From: Dasypus novemcinctus
Taxonomy: Eukaryota; Chordata; Mammalia; Cingulata; Dasypodidae
DNA length: 64,000 nucleotides
NCBI RefSeq assembly: GCF_030445035.2
Contig: NC_080690.1
Span: 33,692,796 to 33,756,795, forward strand
Direction: 5' to 3'
Part shown: in pieces, positions 1-11,489 of the stretch
Layout of the letters: each line of letters begins with the position of its first letter
How positions within the stretch are numbered: the first letter of the stretch is position 1
Notes under the pieces: generated by a model
What the model saw: the letters and a program-made list of their open reading frames with translations, nothing else
The model's database searches: none
Told to the model about the DNA's origin: nothing
Made by a program: the position numbers and the translations under genes

Positions 1-79
1 GACACAAAGCCCAGCCCTGACACATTTACTAGCTATGCCTAATTCGTCCTAATTAAACTAAGGCTGTTTCCACACTTAA

Positions 80-190
80 AAAAATGGAGACAGTAATAGT
101 ACTTACCTCACAGAACCATTGTGAGGAGTAAATGAAATAGTACATGTAAAACATGTGGCACAATGTCTAAGACTTAAGCTGGATCCAAAA
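80..190 (+). mobile_element. MIR SINE fragment
   Basis: AATAGTACTTACCTCACAGA, then GTGAGGAGTAAATGAAATAG and ACATGTAAAA, match the MIR 3' half. Confidence 0.6.
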
Positions 191-194
191 ATGC

Positions 195-1250
195 AGGATG
201 CAGGTATAAAATGAACATGCTGCTAAATCAGAAGTAACTAAATAATTTGAGAAGTGGGGTCTCTGGATTAAGACTTGAATCACCAATGAAGAGCCAACCC
301 CTCTTATAGAATTCATCTATCCTGTACTGAATAACTTTTACTTATCCGCGCTTACTGCATCATCTAGACTTTTATCTAGACTTTTAGACTAAGAACTAGG
401 AAGGGACTTTGGCTTAATCATCCCATTGGTGGCATTATAATCATTTAGGTTCCTAATTAAAATTCAAATTCCTGGTCTCACACTCCAAATAGCCAGTATG
501 ACAATTTCTAGCATATGACCCAAGCATGCGTTTCCTTAAAAACAGTCAGGTCTGGAAACCACTAAGTTGCTGAACCTGACACAGGACCTGTTGGAATAGG
601 TAGGACCTACCATTGACTAAATGAAGAGACAAATCGAAACACACTGAAGATCATACTAAAGGGTGATTCTTTTGGGGTCAAAAGTGCCAATCTCTCCAGA
701 AAAATGAACTGTGACTATCTTTAAACATAGGTCTCTGGAGAGGACATCAAAATAACAGTTAGATTACAGTGACTCTCCATTAACGATTATGTATAGTACA
801 TTATCAACACAATGAAAAAAAAAAAGTGCCATATATTTCTCACCAGATCCACCCCATGAAACATCTTCATGAACCAAGATGGTACCTTGCTTATGGGAAA
901 TATCATCCAAGCGTTGATAGACAGAATAGAATGGAAAATAAATAAGACTAGAGATTATACTTCACCATAACCATGAAGGCCACTTAGGCTCAGATGGTCA
1001 AGTCAATTTTGAGGGAAAAAGAAAGCTAGTCGTGTAACTTAAACATATATATAAATATTAGATTATATGGCTGTAGCCATCAGTCATCGACTGGTTTAGT
1101 AATAATTTTATCATTGGATGCCTCTGCTTAGGATAAAGACTCTTCTTACCATCTAAATGGCAATACTTTAAAATTATGCTCTTGATAAGCACTTTGCTGC
1201 AAGAACAAAATTATAATCAACATTTTATTTGCAAATGTGTTTCTCTGAAG
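195..1250. other. No recognisable feature (presumed RSPRY1 intron)
   Basis: AT-rich unique-looking sequence. I see no gene, RNA or clear repeat. By synteny it belongs to the first intron of RSPRY1. Confidence 0.4.
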
Positions 1251-1253
1251 GAT

Positions 1254-1779
1254 GGCGTTATTAATTTTAATGCTGTTTTAAAAGACTATTCTCGGGAAAC
1301 GGACTTTGGCCCAGTGGTTAGGGCGTCCATCTACCATATGGGAGGTCCGCAGTTCAAACCCCGGGCCTCCTTGACCCGTGTGGAGCTGGCCATGCGCAGC
1401 GCTGATGCGCGCAAGGAGTGCCCTGCCACGCAGGGGTGTCCCCCGCGTAGGGGAGCCCCACGCGCAAGGAGTGCGCCCGTGAGGAAAGCCGCCCAGCGTG
1501 AAAAGAAAGAGCAGCCTGCCCAGGAATGGTGCCGCCCACACTTCCCGTGCCGCTGACAACAACAGAAGCGGACAAAGAAACAAGACGCAGCAAATAGACA
1601 CCAAGAACAGACAACCAGGGGAGGGGGGGGGGGGGATTAAATAAATAAATCTTTAAAAATAAATAAATAAATAAAAGACTATTCTCTTCATTTCTACATC
1701 ATTTATAATTTATTAGATTTTAATCCTGTTTTAAAAGACTATTCTCTTCATTTCTACATCATTTATAATTTATTAGACT
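1254..1779. repeat. 60-bp tandem duplication, first copy split by a SINE
   Basis: TTTTAAAAGACTATTCTC and the following TTCATTTCTACATCATTTAT recur exactly 60 bases apart at about 1680-1725 and 1740-1779. The left flank of the SINE (TTTTAATGCTGTTTTAAAAG) matches the junction sequence TTTTAATCCTGTTTTAAAAG between the units, so the SINE landed in the first unit. Confidence 0.8.
1294..1672 (+). mobile_element. DAS-type tRNA-derived SINE, full length
   Basis: tRNA-like head with A box GGCCCAGTGGTTAGGG and B box GTTCAAACCCC, the body shared by all long copies in this window, a G-run, and an (AAAT)n tail. Flanked by the 14-base duplication AAAAGACTATTCTC at 1280-1293 and 1673-1686. The open frames over it are chance. 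Confidence 0.9.
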
Positions 1780-2494
1780 TTTATATTTCACATTTTTTAA
1801 AGCTGCTCTGAGAGAGAAAAAAAATCAAACTTGGGTTCTCAGAAAGTTTAGTGTCAATGATGTGAGGTTTTGGTATTCACTGCCAGTACAAAATACAGAC
1901 CTCCACCATCATAAACGGCTCAGCACAAAAACATTTGGCCAGCTCTCCCTAATAAATGGTCCAGGAATCAATGATTCATCTTTTAAATATTTGCTTTTAT
2001 CCAATCATAATTCAGTTCAGTGACAGAATACTTTCATTTATTGAAAATAAGACTTCAGGATTATGCTGCCAAGAAAGGAGAAGCTGGTTAAATGAATGAC
2101 CACAAGGAAGAAAAAAACAAGACTCCAGGCACAAAATTATTATTGCTGTCATCCTTACTTCATCATTCCAAAATAGTGCTATAGGATGCAGCATATTTTT
2201 CCAAACCCTCCCAAAGTCTAAATCACATAGTATGAACAGCAATAATACTGGACATTTTAATGATTTTCTCTCACTAGAAAATGTTCTCAGATTTTCCCTA
2301 AGACAGTGAGTGTCTTAGAAGTGATAGCTTCTGGTGTCACTACCACTGATCTTTTAGTATACTTGCTTTATGGCATATCTACCCACGTTTCTACTCATCA
2401 TTAAACCATCTAATATTTTTATGTATTCTAAAGTAAACTGCAAACATTACCTATAAAAAATACAGCACAATGTATAACTAAGTAAACTTTAATA

Positions 2495-2640
2495 TCTACT
2501 TTTTGAGGTAAAATATACATTTATTGAAGTGTGCAAATCTTAAGCATACATGTGCTGAGTTTTAACAAATGTATACACCTGTGTAATGGAATCCCATCAA
2601 GATAGGTAACATGACCCAGAAATACTTACTTTTAAAAATA
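2495..2640. mobile_element. Old L1-type fragment
   Basis: AAATATACATTTATTGAAGT, TTTTAACAAATGTATACACC and GGAATCCCATCAAGATAGG recall L1M 3' sequence. Diverged. Strand not assigned. Confidence 0.35.
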
Positions 2641-4324
2641 TCCTGCACAATACTCCAAAATCATAATTTTCTTACTAAGCATTATGTTTAAAATGGGGAA
2701 AACTTAGAGGTCAACAAGATTATTTCATATTGCAAGTAAGTAGATAAAAAAAAGTGGATTAAATATCAAGAGTACACTTGCCAGTTGAAATAGAAACTGC
2801 CTAAAACATGTTTTAACAAGTGTTTCTGTCTCTAGATTCTGAAATATCTGGTATTTTGTGAGGGGAGGAGAGAAGGGGAAGATTGTAAAATATTTGGTTG
2901 GAATTTCACTTAGCCCTTCAAAAACAAAGGCAGCCTCAATAAGGTAATTTTACACATCATCAGGTATCCAGAACTTTCTATCTGCAGGGGCTCTCTGCTT
3001 TTCCTACCTTTGCACTGAGATTTTGAGATTTAAGTCACACAGGGTATTATTATCCCCCAGCTTTGGTAACTTTCAAGTAGGCTGCGAAAAGCACTGGTTG
3101 ACTTTGATACTTGTCTTATGCACTGGGGTTGATTTTACAAAGAACACCTTTGGGGGTAGGGTGGGAAAGTAGGTAATTTTTCTGATTGAACTGTTAGGGA
3201 AAGAGTATCTAGAAAACATGATCCTAAAATGTTCACAGGTTTTTAACCAGTAGCAGTGGTATCTCTGACAGGTAAAATTTGCAGCAGAAAGATTATAGAA
3301 TACAGTCCTGACCTTTTTTAAAAAGTACAAAGGAAAAAAGTCAAATCCTTTTAGCATTTAAAAATTTTATTAAAAAATAAAGCTGAGGTCTGGGATAGAG
3401 TAAGGAATTTCCAGAATCAAATTTTAATAGTAAAATAGGAGAAGTGAATAATCCCTGCCTTTAGTCTCAAGGATTGAAAAATTTGCCTTGGACCCAAAAA
3501 GGAAATAGGAAGAATTGAGGCAAGCGCTAATGATGGCTGCAGTACGGAGGAGAAAAACAAATTTAATAACTCCATACTCTTTGGGACCTTTTCCCTCAGA
3601 AGACAAAATAACAGGAAATCATATAGCCATGTTATTCAAACACGTACATGATTCACAAATTTGAAGGAAACAGATTTTTCTATTACAGAAGAATGCTTTG
3701 ATATTAAGAAAGGCAAACAAAATGTGTAGATGCCATGAATAACAACCCTTCCTTAATGAGATCTACCTCAAATGGAAACATTCAATTGCATATCCAGAAC
3801 CTAGTAAGGCATTCGATAAATGCTTTATTATTTTTTTAAATAAATGCTTTAATTGAATTTATTCTAAAAATCTATAAAAACTGAAAACGTTTTCAAAATA
3901 TTTACCACTTTGAAAAGTGAAGACATTGTCTTTCAATAAACATGTACCCAATGCTTATATGCTAGGGACTAGGCAAGAGTGAGGAAAGAGATGATACCTC
4001 ATGCTCTCTGCAAAAAGAACTGGGATTAGGGATGAAGAACAATACACTTAACATATGGATAAAAACCTACGGGTAAAGCTTCAAGTCCACTACAAGGAAG
4101 CCTCTCACTCTAACATTTTTCTAGTGGAAAAGAAATTTGAAAAGAATTGAATTATCTCCATACAACCAAGTTTTTAAATGATTACACAGTATATATTTCT
4201 GCATTAGCAAAAGGAGAACAGGTGATTTTGTTTGAATTGCAACACATTCATGTCTTAAGTCAAAAAGTTGGTACAAATTTCCCCAACTCTACAGTTTAAC
4301 CAATAGTCCCATAAATTAAACTGA

Positions 4325-4485
4325 TAAAGAGTAAGCTAACTGGAATTTTAATGTAAAACAAGAGGAATCATAACGTAAAAGCTAACTGGTAATTTTAATG
4401 TAAAACAAGAGGAATCATAACGTAATGTAAAACAAGAGGAATCATAACGTAAAACAAGAGGAATCATAACGTAATGTGAGACAAT
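4325..4485. repeat. Small irregular tandem repeat
   Basis: The core AACAAGAGGAATCATAACGT occurs four times in about 160 bases, with spacers AAAGCTAACTGGTAATTTT, AATGTAA and AA in between. Minisatellite-like, in the presumed RSPRY1 intron. Confidence 0.85.
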
Positions 4486-5029
4486 ACAGCTGATGCACCC
4501 CAAATTCAGCAACCTTCCTTAATATTGCAGGAAACCTTGTGCTGCAAATGAGTTGTGAGGAGCTCTGCACTGGTGCCAAATTTCTGAGGGCACACTGTCT
4601 AGAAGGACAAGGTATTAAGAGACATTGGTAAACTCTAATATTGTGCTAGTTTTGATTTGTAAATGAGTATACCACATTTTAGTAACCCTTAAATAATTCG
4701 CTTGGCAAGTTATTAGTAAGGAGTTCTTAGTCAGTCATAAAGAAGTATGAATAACTATGAAGCAATAAGAACTTTTAAAAAGGAGCTGTATTTCCTATGA
4801 GGAGGGTTGGGTAGGAACCATAGTTTGAGAATCATTGCCTTAAGAAACCACAGGAAAAGAACCTTCATTCTTCAGAAGGTAGGAGAGGTTAAAAAACAAA
4901 AAAACAAAACTAACACTGAAACATTAAACATGAGGTAATAAACTTGCTGAGGAAGGTATTTCAAAGCTTCTATTTGAGGTGTATAAGACTCAAGAAATTA
5001 TGCTTGAGGAATAATGAAATAATTCTAAA

Positions 5030-5145
5030 TTTTTCTGTGATGATGAATGCACAACATTGTGAATATACTAAAAGCCATTGATTACACACTTTAGATAGAT
5101 TGTATGGCATGTGAATATATCTCAATAAAATTGTTTAATAAATAA
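5030..5145 (+). mobile_element. L1 3' end fragment
   Basis: GATGATGAATGCACAACATT, TGATTACACACTTTAGATAG and TATATCTCAATAAAATTG match the classic old L1 3' end with its AATAAA. A second, more diverged copy follows. Confidence 0.55.
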
Positions 5146-5254
5146 CTGTGCAAGAATAGCCAGAAATAGCAGCTATCTACAGCAGGGGAAACAGAGAGAT
5201 TGAGAGGTGAAGAATTTTCTTGTCTTTTATCATTATTACTGAACTAATGAAAAT

Positions 5255-5375
5255 GCTCTAATAATGACTGAAATGATGAAGGCACAACTATGTGATTATA
5301 TCAAATAACACTGATTGTACACTTTGGATGAATTACATGTTTTATTAATATACATCCATAAAATTGATTTGTTGA
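5255..5375 (+). mobile_element. Second L1 3' end fragment
   Basis: GATGAAGGCACAACTATGTG, CTGATTGTACACTTTGGATG and ATACATCCATAAAATTG repeat the layout of the fragment at 5030-5145. Confidence 0.5.
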
Positions 5376-5399
5376 AAAAAGAAATTATGCTTGAAAACT

Positions 5400-7385
5400 G
5401 TAATTTCGAGAAATAAGAAAGCTACATACATTCCTTAACAAATTTAAGGAGTACATCAATTCCTTGCTATCTTAAATGTATCCTTAGTTTTGAAAACCTC
5501 AGAAGGTACAAAAGGGAATCTTCTCCATGAGTCTACCACATATTTATAAGGTAACTTTACCTGATTTTGCCTTGCATATAATCACACATTTATCTAAAGT
5601 TACTGCTTTTTCATATTTAACCAGCAAACATTCCCTTTTGGAATGGACACTGATAGTAAAATATAACAAATACATACTTTTTTTTCTAATCCTAAGATTG
5701 GAAAGAAAACAATTTCAAAAGATGACTTACTGAATAAACAAAAGGAAAAATATTCCTTCTTTGAACTCCTAAAAGTCGTGGCCCAAACTTTAGCATTCAC
5801 TTCTTCCTATTACTCTGTTTCTCAATTTTCTAATTATCCTAACATAATAGTAAATGCCTTGAAAATTCCAAAAGTTTGAAGAGAAGCTAAACTGATTGTT
5901 TACTAACCCCAAACAGCTCTTCTGAAAGATATCATTGGTTGCATTGTGGATCCCATCTATGGTGCCCATTGACTTTCCACTTACCTTAGCAACCATGTGA
6001 CTATCACATCTGCTTTACAAGGATCCACCTCAAAACAAAATTTCCAACTTAGGAGTGTAATAGTGATTACCATTATAAAGAACTCCTGACAATTTCTCCA
6101 AATTATATACATAACAGAATAAGATGCCAAAGTGACTGCTAACTTCATTATTAAACAAATTATTTCATTACTAGGGAAAGTATACACAATTCTTGATAGA
6201 TTTACTCAAACTTGTAGAGTTGAAATAGCCTGGTGTAAACGTCTATCAGGAACACAAACAACTTTTTTTGTTGTTGTTGTTACACTCTTGCTAAAACATA
6301 ATTCACAGTTGTATTTCTTCTATTCACTATAGAGTAACTTACTATTATACAAAATGCTAAGTTTTAATTTCCCCTTGATACTTGGCTAATGTACTAAATG
6401 AAACGTTATTTTGCTGACAAAGCAGAAATAGTCCACAGAGTATAGAGAACACTTCCTATAATCAATAACTTAAAAATAATCATGGGGTACAGAAATAATG
6501 AAGCATTTGTTAAAACAGCAAAAAGAAGGACACAGAAAGACATTAATTTCAGCACATGGGGACAACATGTATGTGGGAAATCAGAAAGCTCCCCAAATCA
6601 CCACAATGATTGTTTTTAAAAGACCCATAGAATATAAGATTAGAAAAACAGGAAATGCAGATCAGTTTTTTTTTTTTGGTAAACAAACAAAAATACAACT
6701 ATTTCAAAAATCACCAAATAAAGTATTCCAAATTTGGAAAACCAGCTCGAACAAAAGCCACTAGCCAAACATTAAGGAAATGTCACACACAAAAACAAGT
6801 AACCTCATAGAGGGATCTGCAAAGCAAGATGCCATTCCAGGAAATGCGAACTCTTTATGAGATGAAAACAAAGTAAAGAGAACCATCATGTAAAAAAAAT
6901 TTAAACGCTGATCTCCAATGTGCCTCATAATCTGTAGTCTGGGGCTACCCACAGTATAAGGCATAACATTTATGGAGAAAAATGTAAGGTGGTCTCATTC
7001 ACAAAATCACACCTGAGGGAGGAAGCATGATAATCACTACCTGCAGACATCCAAAGGCCCTGCCTGAATATACACAAAAAAAGGGAGGTGGTTTACAACA
7101 TTGAGATCACAATTACTTGGAAGAAAATTTCAGCTGTCAGGGAAAAACTTCCTGAAGGAAAAGATTATATTATAGTGCCAACTCCTGCCAGCCACATCAG
7201 AAGTTCAAAGTAATTTAAAACCCCAGGAGCAAAAACTGGAAATTTCTCCACCCCCATCTAGGCAGGGGATGAAATCATGGGTTTTGATGATAATATGACA
7301 TAAGAAGCTGTGAACCTTGAAGCTTTCAGTACAGTATGGCTCACAGCACGCCATAGGTGATCAACAAAAACTAAAACTGTTACTA
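5400..7385. other. No recognisable feature (presumed RSPRY1 intron)
   Basis: AT-rich sequence with only short chance frames. No splice-bounded RSPRY1 coding exon was found on the minus strand anywhere from 1 to 8.6 kb. Confidence 0.4.
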
Positions 7386-7389
7386 CTAA

Positions 7390-7570
7390 TCCCTTGTATT
7401 TACATAATGCTTTACAATTTAGAAAGTACCTTCACTTTCATTCCTCAATAGCAACCCTTTCGGTGGAGAAATCTCAATACCTTACTTCCACACAGTTTGT
7501 AGTTTGTAAAGTACTTGTCACTATTTTACAGAAGAGCCCCACGGAGGTTAGGTCACTTATCGAAGGACAA
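7390..7570 (-). mobile_element. MIR-type fragment
   Basis: ACATAATGCTTTACAATTTA and TATTTTACAGAAGAGCCCCA followed by GGTTAGGTCACTTATC. MIR3-like, at the edge of the CpG island. Confidence 0.45.
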
Positions 7571-8633
7571 GTAAATGGGGGTGAGGAGTCTGGAAAACTG
7601 CAGAACTCTCCTCAGCCAATAATACTTTCAGTCCTTAAAAGTCCAAAGTACAACACTACAGGGAGAGCAACCTCATTCACACAGCTACTCCTCTGCCCCA
7701 AGATAGGACCGCGGAGTCTCCGCGAAGTATATCTGCCTCGTCAATCTCCCCAAAGACAGGGAAACTGAGGCAACAGTCAGCGAAAATGGCTAATCCAGAC
7801 TCGTGCAGGGGTTGTTGACAGGATGGACTCCCTCACTCACCTGGGCCCAGAAGGATTAAATCCTGTGTCTGGGACACCTGGTCGGTCTCTAAGAGAGGAA
7901 AGAATCCTTGCCATCTTCCCTCTTGTATTCCCTACTCGGCTTTCTTAGGGGGAAGAGGGCTCTTCTTCCCAGAACCTACCAGGAATTCCCCCTTCCCAAG
8001 GGGCTTAATTTTCAGCTCGGGCCTCCAGAGTAGGAGAATCCGCTAGCTACGGCCCCCACCTCCTTGCCCCCCTCTCTGAGGTGTGTCTCGACCCCAAGCC
8101 ATTCCGAAATCTCCCTGTGGGAGATCTGTCTCCCACCTGTGTCCCTTAAACCACAAACTCTACAAAAGGAAACCCTCTCAAAGCGACTTCCCATCTATTC
8201 CTTCTACTTCGGGCACCCCTGAATCTCTGGAGCCTCCGAAGGAGCTAGCTACCTGCCTCTCACCTGGGCCCCTTTAATAGCGGCCTCCTCAGAAGGAAGA
8301 CCCCCAAGAACCTCCTCCGGTCCAAGACGTCCGCCCCGTAAGAGGGAACCCCCTCTTCCAGGAACCTCTTCACGGTGCCCTCAGTGCGGGCTTCGGTGGA
8401 GAGCCTCCGCGCTGTTTCCTGGGCTCTAACCAATGTCACCTCCTCCCGGGCCCTTCCCGGAGCCTCCCCGGTCCCAGCTGGGTCTCCCAGCCTCAGTCTC
8501 GGGTGGCTGTTCCCCTCCCTCACCAACGTCCCCAGCTCTCGGACTCCTTCCCAATCCCCGCGTCCCCAGAGGCTTCCCGAGGTAGCGCGGTCGGGCTGCG
8601 GCACTGACTTTCTCCAGCTCCCGAGATCACCGG

Positions 8634-8760
8634 AGGGAGGGGGCGGCAGCGGAGCGACTCCTTTGTGACAGGTCCGAAAGAACGGTAAAGATGGACGCGA
8701 GGCCACCGCGCTGCCATTACGCGCCGGGCCCACCCCCGCTTCGTACCGCCCGGACCCTCC
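8634..8760 (-). other. RSPRY1: Possible RSPRY1 non-coding first exon
   Basis: By synteny RSPRY1 should start here on the minus strand. On that strand a GC-rich stretch ends CCTCCCTCCG and is followed by a donor-like GTGATCTCGG. No RSPRY1 coding sequence is visible to the left, as expected if the ATG is in a distant second exon. This is positional inference only. Confidence 0.25.
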
Positions 8761-8929
8761 CTCAGTCCCCTAGGAAACTCCCCTTCCTCGGTGGCAACCC
8801 CTCTCCAAGGCAGCCAATTATCTTGCAGAAACTGTGTCACGTGCTCCAGCGACTCGGCCCGCCCCCCAGGCATGAGCTGGCCAATCCACTTGCTGAGGTG
8901 TGAAGGGCCCAATCAAGTCTCTTCGGCTC

Positions 8930-9026
8930 TCTTTAGGGACGCCGGATTTCCCTCGGTCTCCTGGGGAGGAAGAGAGCTGCGGATTGGATTACGCTGCCGG
9001 AAGTGGGGCGGAACCGTGTTGTGGCG
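8930..9026 (+). other. PSME3IP1: Probable PSME3IP1 non-coding first exon
   Basis: GC-rich sequence with an inverted CCAAT (GATTGG at about 8974), an ETS site CCGGAAGTG at about 8997-9005, and then GTTGTGGCG followed by a donor-like GTGAGG at 9027. The first coding exon has its own acceptor 15 bases before the ATG, so at least one upstream non-coding exon is required. Other donors in the island (GAG|GTGAGG at 9171, TAG|GTGAGT near 9201) are possible. The transcription start cannot be read from sequence alone, so the left edge is nominal. Confidence 0.45.
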
Positions 9027-9074
9027 GTGAGGAACAGGAAGCCCTGAAGGGTCAAAAGGAATACAAAAGCAAAG

Positions 9075-9125
9075 GCTATTTTCTTTCTTTCTTTCCTTTT
9101 TTTTTCTTTCTTTTTTTCTTCTAAG
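9075..9125. repeat. Pyrimidine-rich simple repeat (TTTC)n in the promoter island
   Basis: CTTTCTTTCTTTCC and CTTTCTTTTTTTCTTC runs about 50 bases downstream of the proposed first exon of PSME3IP1. Confidence 0.8.
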
Positions 9126-9649
9126 AGCGAGTGGCCTTGGTGGTGGAGGTTTGGGGTGGGCGCCGCTGAGGTGAGGGGGTCTCACCTCCCGCGCGCGGGT
9201 AGGTGAGTGCGGCCTGGGCCCTGGCCAGGCAGTGAAACTTGGGCTCCAGCTTCTTCGCTGAGGAAAAGGCGGGGGTGGAGGGTGGGGGGAATGGGGAGGG
9301 CTGCAACTGAAGTTAGGGTTAGGACCCGCGGTGCGCCTCAGTCCCCGCAATCGCACAGTGTTCTGAGTCGCCCGGACCGGGGGCCTGCTGGGCCCAGTCT
9401 GGGGGGAGCCGAGGGAGCCCGCTGACAAGGCGTCCGGGTCGTGTAAGAGAGGCTCTCCAACCCTTTCAGGCAGGCCCAGGACTGCCAGGCCTCCCGCCGG
9501 TTCCACCTCCATTTCTTCTAGGTGGGGCCACCGAGACCCAAAGCGAGGAGCGGGCTCAGATGCAGAGGGCTTGGAAAAGCTCCAGGTTACTCAGGAGATC
9601 TGGCGACGCCTAGTTAGAAATAGTAGAATCCTAGAATGTAGGGACCGGT

Positions 9650-9790
9650 TGGGAAACGCATTCGTTATGTACCAGGTACCAGGTACTGTGCTGAGCGCAT
9701 TTTCTGCTGATAGGACACAAGCCGGTGTGCTCGTTTTGGCGATTAGGAAACTAAGGCCGAGAGTTGGAGCTTCTTGGTATGAGGTCCTCT
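9650..9790 (-). mobile_element. MIR fragment just downstream of the promoter
   Basis: CCAGGTACTGTGCTGAGCGC and GGCGATTAGGAAACTAAGGC match inverted MIR. Confidence 0.5.
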
Positions 9791-10483
9791 GTGAGTTGGT
9801 GAATGTCAGTCTGCCCCGGGAAAAAAGGGACAGCAGTGGATAACAGTACCTTTTGCGGCCCTTTTAAAATACAGATTTTCGGGCCATACCCCCAAATAAT
9901 GAGTAGGTCTGAAATGGGACTCAGGAAGCCAGTGCATGCTTGGTGGCACAATGCCCAATAACTCCTTGTGTACCAGCTTGGAGTTAAGATTTGTTGACTC
10001 TGCAGCTTTTTGCTTTTACAGAGAGGCCATTAAATGGTTTGGAGGGCACAGCTGAAATCCTTGAAAGGAAGGATCAGCGGGTAGACTCCTTTTGATTTAA
10101 GGAATTGAGCTGAGATGAAGGCATCTTTCAAGTCGAGCTTGAGATGTGCTAACAATCTGTAAAGGACTGAAAATAGAGTCTGCCTGATTATCTTTCTCAA
10201 CTCAACTTTATCAAGTCTTGATGCTTTTACGCCATGGGGAAATTCCAAAGTTGTAAGAAAGGAAGAATTATGTCACAGCCATTTAACTGGTTAGCCATCT
10301 TCACTTTCACTTGCTTTGGCTTTGGCTTTCTGCATTATCACTATAGTGTATCCTGGTATGGATTGCTTTTTATTCAATTTGGTGTTTATTAGGCTTCTTG
10401 GATTTGTGAATTAGTGTCTTTTTTCCTGGAAAACTCTCAGCCATTTTATCATCAGATATTACTTCTGTTCAGTTGTCTTTTCT

Positions 10484-10680
10484 TTCTTTCTTTTTAGGAG
10501 GTACTGGGGATTGAACCCAGGACCTCGTACATGGGAAACCAGCACTCAGCCACTGAGCTACATCTGTTCCCCCAATGAAACTTGGGTTTTTTGTTTGTTT
10601 TTAGGAGGTAACAGGAATCGAACCTGGGGCCTCATATATGGGAGGCAGACACTCAACCATTTGAGCTACATCTGCTCCCC
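10484..10680 (-). mobile_element. Dimeric tRNA-derived SINE, antisense
   Basis: Two tRNA-like units in tandem, each with GGATTGAACCC- or GGAATCGAACCT-like B boxes. They are joined by a linker read on this strand as CCCAATGAAACTTGGGTTTT. The same dimer plan recurs at 10839-11037 and 24923-25102. Confidence 0.75.
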
Positions 10681-10838
10681 TCTTCTTTACTGTTTAAACA
10701 TGTCAGACCTTTTTATTCTTTCCTGTCTCTTAGCCTTTCATTTTTATCTTTCCATACTGTATGCTGAATAATTTCTTCTTCATCAGTTCATTCAAGTAGT
10801 GTCTGATCTGTTATCAGAAGTATTCATTGAAAGCTTTT

Positions 10839-11037
10839 TCTTTTCTTTTTTTGGAGGTACTGGTTATTGAACCTAAGACCTTGTACATGGGAAGCAGGTG
10901 CTCAACCACTGAGCTACATGCACACCCCAATGAGAGTGGGTTTTTTCGTTTGTTTGTTTGTTTTTAGGAGGTACTGGGGATTGCTCCTGGGTAAATGGGG
11001 AGCAAGTGCTCAGTCACTTGAGCTACATCTATTCCCC
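10839..11037 (-). mobile_element. Dimeric tRNA-derived SINE, antisense
   Basis: Two tRNA-like units in tandem with the linker CCCAATGAGAGTGGGTTTTT and a TTTG-repeat. It sits directly beside the long SINE at 11051. Confidence 0.75.
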
Positions 11038-11050
11038 TCTACTGAAATCT

Positions 11051-11477
11051 GTTTTTTTCCCAAAGGTTTATTTATTTCTCCCACCTCCCTCCATTGTCTA
11101 CTCTCTGTGTCCATTCTCTGTGTGTTCTTCTGTGCCTGCTTGTATTCTCATTGTGCGGCTCTGGGAACCGATCCTGGGACCTTCTGGAGTGGGAGAGAGG
11201 CAATCATTCTCTTGCACCACTTCAGCTCCCTGATCTGCTGTGTCATTATCTCTCTACTTGTGTCTGTTTTTGTTGTGCCAGCTCTCCATGTGAGCCAGCA
11301 CTCCTGCATGGGGCAGCACTCCTGCCTGGGGTAGCACTCTGCACAGGCCAGTACTCCATGTGGGCCAGCTCACCACACAGGCTAGCTTGCCTTCACCAGT
11401 ACGCCCTGCGCATTGAACCCTGGACCTTCTATATGGTAGACAGGAGCCCAATTGCAAAGAGCCACATCCGCTTCCCT
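11051..11477 (-). mobile_element. DAS-related SINE, variant long body, antisense
   Basis: Same variant as at 41.9 and 50.5 kb, with AACCGATCCTGGGACCTTCT in the body and tandem CACTCCTGC units. Imperfect flanks CTACTGAAATCT and CCATTGAAATCT. Confidence 0.8.
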
Positions 11478-11489
11478 CCATTGAAATCT

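Larger units (their letters stand above)
7690..9560. promoter_or_regulatory. CpG-rich, probably bidirectional promoter (RSPRY1 / PSME3IP1)
   Basis: Base composition changes sharply here from AT-rich to GC- and CpG-rich, then back. No TATA box is obvious. Visible elements are a CACGTG E-box near 8839, CCAAT boxes in both orientations near 8813, 8880, 8909 and 8974, the ETS motif CCGGAAGTG near 8997, and a YY1-like AAAGATGGACG near 8687. In other mammals RSPRY1 and PSME3IP1 are transcribed divergently from a shared island, which fits this layout. Confidence 0.7.

Noticed and set aside
1294-1380. tRNA gene at the SINE head
   Set aside because: A- and B-box-like sequences are present, but there is no proper acceptor pairing, the sequence continues into the SINE body and there are many copies, so these are SINE heads rather than tRNA genes.
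4325-4485. CRISPR-like array
   Set aside because: Repeats are few, spacers are themselves related and of unequal length, and the host is a mammal. It is a small tandem repeat.
8260-8733. 157-codon open frame, minus strand, in the CpG island
   Set aside because: GC-driven chance frame. RSPRY1 coding sequence would be recognisable and is not here.
8913-9512. 199-codon open frame, minus strand, in the CpG island
   Set aside because: Proline/arginine-rich frame caused by high GC content. No family resemblance, and it overlaps the proposed first exon and a (TTTC)n repeat.
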